Of a DNA stretch of 64,000 nucleotides, positions 54,567 through 63,109 are shown in pieces. Made by a program: the position numbers and the translations under genes. The notes beneath the pieces are model-generated. The model did no database searches, was not told the DNA's origin, and saw nothing but the letters and a program-made list of their open reading frames with translations. How positions within the stretch are numbered: position 1 is the first letter of the stretch; the number at the start of each line of letters is the position of its first letter. Origin of the DNA: Aporrectodea caliginosa (Eukaryota; Annelida; Clitellata; Crassiclitellata; Lumbricidae); the NCBI GenBank assembly GCA_020284085.1, contig JACEVL010000466.1:1-64000 (forward strand), given 5' to 3'.

Positions 54567-56420
54567 CTAGTGTTACTTCAGTTATGGTTTTTCAGTTACA
54601 GTTATAGTTATCTAATTTAAGAATTTTCAGTTAAAGTTATAGTTACAGTTAACTTAAATCAGATTTTTCAGTTTCAGTTATATTTTTTTTAATTTTTCAG
54701 TTACAGCATCAGTTATTTTTTCCACAAGTCACGACTAATGACACAGTGACCACAAGTATTCTGAACAGTTACCAGAAATATTTAGGCAGCAAATCAATGC
54801 GATTTAACGTATTGTCGGTTTACTTTAAGGAAAACACTGGAACTACTTCCAGATTAACCCTCCGAGGACTGAACTTTTTGTAGTCATTCTAGTACTATGA
54901 GGGGGGTCTAGCAGACCCCTAGGTCTATTGTACTGTTTTGCATTGACTATCCAATTTTTTAATTGTTGTAACTTAAAATTAAAACAAGGAGACACTGCAG
55001 ACACTTGTATATGTGTAACATAACAATAAAACTAATTACAAATACTCGGGTATGCGAAGTATTCACATACATGTGAATTTATCAGTTATGTAGCCTATCA
55101 TTTTCAGTGGTACATTGTAGATAAACAAAACATGTAACAATGTAGTTTCATATATATCGCGTCTTAGCAGTAGCATATTATTCGGACAGAGTGATAAGTG
55201 CTATATAGATGTCCTTTTGGTCGTAATTACCTACAGTGCTGGTCAGCCTACTGGTCATTTTCCGTGGCACAATTGCAACAGCGACGAGACATCTTTACTC
55301 GTGAGTGTTCGCCACATACGTACTTTTCACAGCCATCGCAAAGTTGCTTGCTTTTACGCTTTCTCTTCGCTGGACACACATAGCAACAGCCTCTTCCAGC
55401 AATTGATCGCATTCCACGGACAATGGGTTGCACTTGTGACACATTGTAACCCATCATTTTCAGCTAGCGAAAATCTACGTCTAGAAGTCATTATCTAAGT
55501 TTGTTTACGTATATCCTTCACGAAATAATACTGTAATGCTTATACTTTATCAAAAATAACACCAAATCATTTGCTGCACATTGCAACCGCATGTGTTTTT
55601 AGCCTTATTTCTGGGTTATGTTGTTTACATGCCGTTTCCATGGTAACCATTATGAGAAACCAATTGCATTTTTATTACTTTAGCGCATTACTGGGCGAGC
55701 AACAAAGTCATAAAATATCACAACCAAACTCAATCGGATACTGAGTGAAATACTAAAAAAACCGGCCCGGGGTCTACTAGACACCCCTCATAGGCGTACG
55801 AGGGTTAACACTTGCTCTGTTCCGACAATTAGCGTGCCACACTTGAGGTTTCCAAAGTCCTTGCCAGCAATGGTATGAACTCAACATCGACTTTTGTTGT
55901 CTGCGGCTTCGTAAAACAAAATGTTCCCACACGCCACTTTCTACTTTTCGACCACTACTTGGCTTACACATTATTCTCGTAGTCGTGGATTGTTTTACGA
56001 ATTTACGATTTAGCGCCAGCGACAGCACAATTAAAGGAAAAGGAACCGGAAGTGAAACGAACATAGAAAACTGAAAAGGAACAAGAAGTGAAACTAGCAT
56101 AGAAAACTGAAAAGGAACCACAAGTGAAACTAGCATGGAAATTGGAAAACTGAAAAGAAACCAGAAGTGAAATGAGTATAGAAAACTGACTGTAGACTAG
56201 AGTAGGATTACCATTCAAAAAGTAAGTAAGAAAAACACTCACGTTTTATTTTTCAGTTAACTTTTGTAATTTTTCAGTTATACAGTTTTCGTTCTTCAGT
56301 TACTATTACAGTTTCAGTTATTCAGTATTTTTCAGTTTCAATTATAGTTACAGTTAACCGCAAGACATTTTTCAGTTATTTTGCTATTTCAGTTACAGTT
56401 AATAGAAATAGGCCTAACAC
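54567..56420. mobile_element. CAGTTA-rich repeat element interrupted by a piggyBac element
   Basis: Both ends consist of degenerate cagttacagttatagtta repeats (54578-54720 and 56250-56403). They are bounded by tagtgttacttcag on the left and, read in complement on the right, agtgttaggcctatttc. A 36-bp minisatellite (gaaactagcatagaaaactgaaaaggaaccacaagt) lies at ~56036-56180. The element type is unknown. The right boundary contains a TAGGCCTA (56409) where the left has plain TA. Confidence 0.5.
54858..55804 (-). mobile_element. piggyBac element, internally deleted, with CRD remnant
   Basis: 947 bp flanked by TTAA (54854-54857, 55805-55808). The ends are ccctccgagg / cgtacgaggg, with palindromes ggggtctagcagacccc (~54903) and ggggtctactagacacccc (~55770). 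On the minus strand an N-terminal start MTSRRRFSLAEN (from 55495) is followed, after a frame change, by GRGCCYVCPAKRKRKSK, QLCDGCEKYVCGEHSR and CCNCATEN to 55248. This is a cysteine-rich CRD like that at 53800-53937. The catalytic core is absent. Confidence 0.75.
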
Positions 56421-56479
56421 TGATTGATGCTTAGTCGTTAGACAGCGGGAGCATAATAAATACAGAAAATAATATTATT

Positions 56480-56542
56480 AATACCCTAGAACCCCGTAGC
56501 TGACCATTGGCCTAATGGTCAGCTTCGGGGTTCTAGGGTATT
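56480..56542. repeat. 29-bp inverted repeat (strong hairpin)
   Basis: The left arm begins aataccctagaaccccg and ends tgaccatt (56480-56508). The right arm 56514-56542 is its complement with one mismatch (gtagc/gcttc), loop ggcct. No ORF. It could be a minimal foldback element or the meeting point of two element ends. Confidence 0.85.
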
Positions 56543-56819
56543 AGGTAGACCTTACTTCCATTACCTCAAGATTTTAGTTCAGTTTTGTGGTTGATCTGTT
56601 GCAGAGAATTCATTCAAGAGAGAAACCATTTCGTTGCGACATCTGAGGACGAGAATTTCGATAACCAGGGAACCTTACACGTCACCGTCTCACTCACACG
56701 TCAATCAAACCATACGCATGTGCAGTCTGCCTCAAGGCGTTGCCTGGCTAATTCACATACGCACAAGTGCACTCACAAACGAAGAGGAACAGTCAGAATA
56801 AGCTGAGAGAAGAAAACTG

Positions 56820-57190
56820 GATCAATCAATCGATAAATCAATCACTCAGTCAATAAATCCAAGCAACCAATCAATAAATCGATCAATCTTCTAATTCATT
56901 CATACAGTCATTCATTTCGTCAGCAAGCCATACAAGTGAATCAATCAATAAATCAATATAAGCCAATTTATCAATCACTTTAGATCGATGAAAAGAATTT
57001 TTTAAATAGAACTCGGATTGATGTAAAGAATGTTTGCTTTAATAGAAGTTGGATTAATGTGAAGAATTCTTGCTAAAAAAAGTTGGATTGATCAAAAGAA
57101 TTCTTGCTCAAATAGAATTCTTCCTTAAATGGAAGTTGGACTGATGAAAAAATACTTGCTGAACTAGAAGTTAGATTGATGAAGCCAACA
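56820..57190. repeat. (AATC)n-like stretch followed by the ~40-bp minisatellite
   Basis: 56820-56975 is degenerate aatcaatcaataaatc. 56990-57190 holds about five units of the gaattcttgctaaatagaagttggattgatgaa minisatellite. 57195-57600 after it is the 3' flank of zinc-finger copy 3, with no other feature seen. Confidence 0.7.
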
Positions 57191-57601
57191 TCGAGAAGCG
57201 ATTTTTGTCGTGAACCTTTTGTCAGTGAACCATTATTTGTCAGCTAACCATTTGTCGAGGAATAGTCAGAAAGGAGTACTTTACTGCGGCAATGGACACT
57301 AATATAAGATTTCATGTTGATCTTCAGCAAATTTGCATTGTTTTACAGTGACTCAATGAACAGGGTCAAGTAGTTTTACACTTTATTAACACCATGCAAG
57401 CACAAATAGGGAGTACCTTGTCAATACCCTACACCACAATGTTTGATGACCAACTATTTTATAATTAAAATGATAATCATTAACAATTTGTCTGTCTGTA
57501 TCCTGGAACTGCAACAGCACATCTTATTTACATAAAATCACAATAATTAAGTGTCTCAATCTTTCCTCAATCGTTAACTACATTGTGTTGAGGATTACAA
57601 A

Positions 57602-59230
57602 TCAGCACAGGCCAATAAATAAGTCATCTGGTGGAGAAAAGCGATGGCTAGAACAATGCTCTAGAAATGTCTTCTCAAATTCAAGCATTTCACCACATAT
57701 ACAACATCCAAACGATTTTTCCAGGAACGGTTTTGCATCCTCATGTGATTTGATTGTGTTAATACAAAGACATTCGCTGAGAATAATGTTTGCAAGAGGA
57801 CACGGAATTTCATTACAACCAGGATGCATGTTCACTGACAAACGTTCTTTTGGTTTATAAATGACGCGTGTACTACTTAATGTTATGAATCGAACAGATA
57901 GGTTAGCAATTGATTCACTTTTCATTTCAAGATCCTGTGGCTGTGTTCCATCACGGAGTTTAAACTCCTTTGCTGAAGAACTGCTTTTGGCATAAGATTT
58001 ATTGCGTGGCTGTTGCTTCTCATTCATGTGAGATCTTCTGTGACTCTTTAGACTACCAAGTTGTGTGAATCCTTTATTACAAACGTCACATATATACGGT
58101 TTTTCTCCTGTATGAGTTCTTATATGACTCTCTCGAGACTTGACTACTGCAAATGATTTCTGACATAAATGGCACTTGTATGGTTTCTCTCCAGTATGGG
58201 TTCTCATGTGTGTTTTCAGGTTACTGCCTTTGACAAATGATTTCTGACATAACTGGCATTTGTACGGTTTTTCTCCTGTATGAGTTCTTATGTGCGTTTT
58301 CAGAGTACCAACTTCATTAAATGATTTCTGACATAAATGGCAAGTGTATGGTTTCTCTCCAGTATGGGTTCTCATGTGTGTTTTAAAAGAACCACTGCGA
58401 GTAAATGATTTCTGACATAACTGACACTTGTATGGTTTCTCACCTGTATGAGTTCTTATGTGCATTCTCAGATGACCATCATCAGTAAATGATTTCTGAC
58501 ATAAATGGCATGTGCACTTGTATGGTTTCTCTCCAGTATGGGTTCTCATGTGCGTTTTCAGATGACCACCTTCAGTAAATGATTTCTGGCATAACTGGCA
58601 CTTGTATGGTTTCTCTCCAGTATGGGTTCTCATGTGTGCTTTAAGAGAACAGCCAAGAGTAAATGATTTCTGGCATAAATGGCACTTGTATGGTTTCTCT
58701 CCAGTATGGGTTCTCATGTGTGCTTTAAGAGAACAGCCAAGAGTAAATGATTTCTGACATATATGACACTTGTATGGTTTCTCTCCAGTATGGGTTCTCA
58801 TGTGTGTTTTCAGATAACCACTCTCAGTAAATGATTTCTTACACAAATGGACCTGGCACTTATGTGGTTTTTCACCAGTATGGATTCTCATGTGTCTTTT
58901 CAGGTTACTGCCTCTGACAAAGGATTTCTGACATAAATTGCACTTGTATGGTTTCTCTCCAGTATGGGTTTTCATATGCACCATCAACCTACCTAATTTG
59001 GTAAATGATTTCCCACATGACGGACATGTGCACTGTTGCTCTAGTGTACGTTTTCTCACAGGTGCTGTCAGAATTTCATCTTGAGCATATGATTTCTGAA
59101 GTAATTGATGTTTCTGTGGTTTTTCGGCAGAATTATCTTTTATGGGCTTTTGTAAATCACCAGAATGCGCAAATAATTCTTCATATAATTTGGATTTGCG
59201 TGGCGTTTCTTCAGTATGAGTAGAATCCAT
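57602..59230 (-). CDS. C2H2 zinc-finger protein, copy 3, intact
   Basis: 542 codons from ATG at 59230 (context aaaATGG, favourable A at -3) to TGA at 57602. N-terminal ~65 residues without a recognised domain (no KRAB, SCAN or BTB), then 12 tandem C2H2 fingers (~residues 68-410) with TGEKPYKC linkers. After these come a Ser-rich linker with SSSSAKEFKL, IANLS at ~450 and a C-terminal lone finger (FGCCICGEM, then FLEHCSSH) with the end HRFSPPDDLFIGLC. Fingers 3 (KCQVHLCKK) and 7 (KCTCHLCQK) have a 6-bp in-frame insertion between the two cysteines, giving C-x4-C, which C2H2 fingers tolerate. A nuclear sequence-specific DNA-binding protein is expected; target and effect unknown. It shares the tail with copies 1 and 2 and is the only intact copy. 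The finger array is a single exon. An upstream non-coding exon is possible but not seen. Confidence 0.9.
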   Translation of the reverse strand: MDSTHTEETPRKSKLYEELFAHSGDLQKPIKDNSAEKPQKHQLLQKSYAQDEILTAPVRKRTLEQQCTCPSCGKSFTKLGRLMVHMKTHTGEKPYKCNLCQKSFVRGSNLKRHMRIHTGEKPHKCQVHLCKKSFTESGYLKTHMRTHTGEKPYKCHICQKSFTLGCSLKAHMRTHTGEKPYKCHLCQKSFTLGCSLKAHMRTHTGEKPYKCQLCQKSFTEGGHLKTHMRTHTGEKPYKCTCHLCQKSFTDDGHLRMHIRTHTGEKPYKCQLCQKSFTRSGSFKTHMRTHTGEKPYTCHLCQKSFNEVGTLKTHIRTHTGEKPYKCQLCQKSFVKGSNLKTHMRTHTGEKPYKCHLCQKSFAVVKSRESHIRTHTGEKPYICDVCNKGFTQLGSLKSHRRSHMNEKQQPRNKSYAKSSSSAKEFKLRDGTQPQDLEMKSESIANLSVRFITLSSTRVIYKPKERLSVNMHPGCNEIPCPLANIILSECLCINTIKSHEDAKPFLEKSFGCCICGEMLEFEKTFLEHCSSHRFSPPDDLFIGLC

Positions 59231-59639
59231 TTTAAATCATATGCATCTATAGATATTCTCTGCTTTGGTTTATTCGCATGTTTCATTTGTCAATAACAGT
59301 TCTTTTTGGAAAAAGGAACAAAATTAGTCACACAGAAAAAAATCTTTCATGATAAATATTGAAGCAATCCAATGTCTGCAGTTTCTGTAGAATAACTCTT
59401 GCGCTATTAATCAGCAGCAATGTAAACTGATGAAGAAATAATCAACGACAATAAAGCCACAGATAAATATATCCACTCTACTGCTTTTGATGAAGATTAA
59501 TGAGATGATATTGGCATATCATATAACTGCATTCAGAAGTCTTCAAGTATATGTTCAAGCACCTATAAAATGAAGAAAGGCAATAGCTGAGTAATAGTTT
59601 GCTTTAAGACATAAAAGAATTATTTAATTATGTTCACAA

Positions 59640-60115
59640 CTGAAGGATAGGTACTTAACGCAGCTGCTCGTTTTCTCGCCCTCCTTCCTCGTTTGTTCCA
59701 TATCTCGACTTTTATCACTGAACACCTTCATTGGCTTCCCTTAACTGCTCGGATTCAGTTTAAAAATTCTCTTTCTTAGGTGTATAAGGATTTTGGGTCT
59801 AGCTTCAAGCAACCTCTGTGATCTTATCAGCCTATCTCAGCTACCTCTGGACGTCCTCTCCACTCTTTCAACCATCATGACCTTCTATAGTTCCTCGGTC
59901 TCGGATTGCCACAGCACAGCATCATGCCTATGCTGCTGTTGGCCATTTGCTTACCTTCCTGCTATAACCCATGCTTTGATCTTATCTGTGGGAACTATTG
60001 TTTCTCCTCGTTCTCTTAAGACTTTTCTTTTTCGAGGGCCCTTCGTACTGGAAGCGCCTCTGATTAGGTTGTACTGTGAGAGGCGCTTTATACGTCCTTA
60101 TATTATAGAATAGAA
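59640..60115 (+). mobile_element. CR1/L2-like LINE 3' end relic
   Basis: Plus-strand pieces read AAARFLALLPRLFH, TEHLHWLPLTARIQF, YQPISATSGRP and LKTFLFRGPFVLEAPLIRL, with stops between. The gaggcgctttatacgtcc tail and (agaat)n follow. Closest to the LINE at 63110-64000. 59231-59640 has no supportable feature beyond the 5' flank of zinc-finger copy 3. Confidence 0.65.
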
Positions 60116-60220
60116 CTGACTAGAATAGAATGTATTAATGGCAGGCATAGTTTCAGTATTTCAGTTCCCAATATTTGTTAAATCATTGCCTTGCTGAAAT
60201 CTCACTAGCCAGGTTATAAG

Positions 60221-61400
60221 GGTGTCACCGACTGTCACGACAATTCGTCTACGACATTTCGTCTACGACAATTCGTCTACGACATTTCGTCTACGACACT
60301 TCGTCTATGACACTTCGTCTCTACAGTCATTTCGTCTACCCACATTTCGTCTACAAAGTTATTTGATATTGTCACTTTAAAATGGAAGCTGGATTGATGA
60401 AAAACTGTTTCCCTAAATGGAAGTGGGATTGATGAAAACATTCCAGTGTTGAAATAGAAGCTGGATTGATCGAAGTAATTTTCCCCCCAAAATAGCAGCT
60501 GGAAACCAAGCTGGATTGATGATTGGATGAAACTAAGTTCATTCATTCATTCATTCCGGATATTTATATCGCGCCTCTTCAAGAAACCTACTCAGAGGCG
60601 CTCCCAGCCCAGCCACGGCCAAACAGAAAGGACTTTAACAGATGGTAGAAAGCAGGCAAATCATTCCGGGGCAGCAAGCGTAACATAAGCGACAGCCCAT
60701 TCCAAGTGGAGGGGCCAACAACCGAAAAGGCTTGACGCTGTCTGGTCGAGGAGCGGCCCCGAGGGACCAATAGCTCCCCCTTAGTCGAAGAGGGCAGAGC
60801 TCGACGAGAGGCTAAGTCGGAAACCGGGCGACAGAGATCAGATAAGTAGGACGGAGCACTACCAGTGAGACACCGCCAGACAAGTGCTGCTATCCTATAG
60901 GATATGCGTTGCGAGGCAGGAAGCCAGTGCAATACATCACGCATGTAGGCAGAAACTGGGGCATATTTGGGGATACGACCAATAAGCCGAGCAGCAGAAC
61001 GAAGGACCCGGTCAAGACGCCCTATTAAGCCAGATGGGTGACCAGCAAGAACCGAGCAACAATGATCAATTCTGCTGGTGACAAAGGCGTGGACAAGTAC
61101 CACAGCAGCATCATGGGAGAGGGACCTCAGGACAACACGCAACTGACGGAGCTGGTAGTAACAGCTTCGTGTGATCAGGTTAACATTCAATAGAAGCTGG
61201 ATTGATGAAAGTAATCTTTTCAATAATTAGAAGCTGGATTCCTGATAATATTTAGCACGTTTTAGCGAAACTATAAGAAAGCGGCCTCTGTTGATCAGCC
61301 GTAGCCTAATGGATACATATACACTTGTAGACGAAATGTCGGTACCCGGTAGACGAAGTGTCGTAGACGAAAAAGTCTGTAGACGAGTTGTCGCGGAACC
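60221..61400. mobile_element. Foldback (TU-like) element with 9-bp TSD and a nested L2
   Basis: The ends GGTGTCACCGACTGTCACGAC and (complement of right) GGTTCCGCGACAACTCGTCT are flanked by GGTTATAAG (60212-60220) and AGTTATAAG (61401-61409), one mismatch. Arrays of cgacatttcgtcta / tagacgaaatgtcg units lie at both ends and the minisatellite core at 60360-60537 and 61186-61250. The core is split by an L2 LINE. Block 61280-61315 is shared with the other foldback elements and carries TAGCCTA at 61302 where they have TA. Confidence 0.8.
60538..61186 (-). mobile_element. L2-like LINE, 5'-truncated, ORF still open
   Basis: The minus-strand open frame of ~210 codons (ending at 60588) is the ORF2 C-terminus: SCYYQLRQLRVVLRSL, ALVHAFVTSRIDHCCSVLAG, LHWLPASQRISYRIAALVW, AFSVVGPSTWNGLSL and FYHLLKSFLFGRGWAG. 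It is followed by ctctgagtaggtttcttgaagaggcgcgatataaat and (gaat)n. There are no stops or frameshifts in the retained part, so it is a recent insertion. It lies in the minisatellite core of the foldback element. Confidence 0.85.
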
Positions 61401-61609
61401 AGTTATAAGTGATCGATTCGTAACATGAAACTGCATCTAACGACACCCATTGACTTTATTGTCTGAAGGACTTTCGGTAAAACCATAGTTTACGTTACTA
61501 AATTTCATTCATGCAATTTGTATTTTATCAAAGAAATATTCTAATCCAATTCATTGAACAAATTTTCATCCATCCGACTTCTTAAAAAACTGTAGTTTTC
61601 CATTGCCAA

Positions 61610-61830
61610 ATAATTTTTATATGGTCAAATTAAAATGGAAGCTGGATTGATAAAATAATTGTTTGCCCCATGAAAGTTGGATTGATTAAACTAATTCTTT
61701 CTTAAATAGAAGCTGGATTCCATAAATAGAAGCTGGATTGATCAAACTAAATTTTTGCCTCAATAGAAGCTCAATTGATTAAAAAAATTGCATTCGTAAA
61801 TACAATTTGGTTTGGTGAGCAAAATTCTTT
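61610..61830. repeat. ~40-bp minisatellite array
   Basis: About five units of atagaagctggattgatcaaactaattttt. Preceded by ggtaaaaccatagtttacgttactaaa at ~61478, as in the 11985-12910 array. Confidence 0.75.
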
Positions 61831-61837
61831 GGTTTAA

Positions 61838-62787
61838 CCCTAGGGCTACCAAGCTTTTTGTGACATCGGCTACCAATGGGGGGGGTTACCACCCCTGGAT
61901 TTCGTGTTTGGTTTCACATATCATAACTTGTAATATAGCAATGGATTTAGCATTCATTTCTGCACAGAATGGTATATTTAGTTGTACATTATGTGAATGC
62001 ACCTCGAAATTACATCACTTTTAACAACGGAACCCATTAATTAGCAATATTTTTTATTATTGCGTACATTTTGCACCTTTTGGATAAACATTACATATAT
62101 AAGATTATGTGTGTTTTGAAACTAATCTATGTATAAAAGATACACACAATCATCCCTACACATGTTTATATAGTATAAATGTACATCCATACATATATAT
62201 CCATACATATATATCTGTTTACGTTGTAATGCTGTATTCAGCCATTATCACACAGATTACGCGTATTATTATTTATTTTGATCACTTTCGGTATTCAAAA
62301 GACAAAGTGTAGGTTTGCAAATGAAGCCATACATTTCCTCTAAAGAATGGTATCTTTGTTTCTCTTCCAAGAAGACAAATGAATACGCTACAAAAAACTA
62401 AGGGGGAGTGCTTCCATTCAGCCATTTTTCACGCATATTACGCGTATTATTATTTATTTTGATCACTTCCGGTTTTCATAAGACAAAGATGTAGATATGC
62501 AAATGAAGCCCTGCATTCCCTCTAAAGAATGGTATAATTGTTTCTCTTTATGAAGAATAGTCAATAAGCTATAGTCGAAAAACAAAAAGGCGGGGGTGTT
62601 TTCCACCCCCTCTGGTGCCTCGGGTACATCAGGTATAACGTTTGAATGGTGTGGGCTACCACCATGCTGTGTACCTCAAAATGTGCGCCAATGAATCTGG
62701 TACAGCTACCTAAAACGCGAAAATTATATTCCATATGGGAAAAAAATTATGCATAAAAACGTAAGGGGAGTGGTGGTAACCCGAGGG
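61838..62787. mobile_element. piggyBac-like MITE, CCCTCGGGCTACC family
   Basis: 950 bp flanked by TTAA (61834-61837, 62788-62791), ends ccctagggctaccaagc and ggtggtaacccgaggg. It is in the opposite orientation to 31446-32411 and collinear with it when reversed, including the duplicated ~190-bp internal segment. Palindrome ggggggttaccacccc at ~61880. No coding capacity. Confidence 0.85.
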
Positions 62788-62794
62788 TTAATAC

Positions 62795-62935
62795 AAGGAG
62801 TGATGAAAAATAATTTTTTTTACTTAATTTGAAGTTGGATTGATAAAAAGTAACTTTTTTCAAATAGAAGCTGGATTTGTTGCTTAAATGTAAGCTGGAT
62901 TGATGACAGTTATCATGGACATTGGCAGATTGCCT
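62795..62935. repeat. ~40-bp minisatellite array
   Basis: Units of aagttggattgataaaaagtaacttttttcaaatagaagctgg, directly following the TTAA element. Confidence 0.7.
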
Positions 62936-62969
62936 ACTTACCAACATAAAGTTTCCCCCGGGTTTTCGT

Positions 62970-63045
62970 GCTACAGGCACTTCTGAATAGTTATTCTGAG
63001 AGAGGCGCTATGTAAATCTTTAGATACAATACAATAAAGTACGGC
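62970..63045 (+). mobile_element. L2-like 3' tail
   Basis: ttcgtgctacaggcacttctgaatagttattctgagagaggcgctatgtaaatctttagatacaatacaataaag. Tail only. Confidence 0.6.
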
Positions 63046-63109
63046 AATGAAGACATTAAAATAATTTCGCAACGCATACTACGGTTATCGTTATAACGCT
63101 GTTGCGTTA

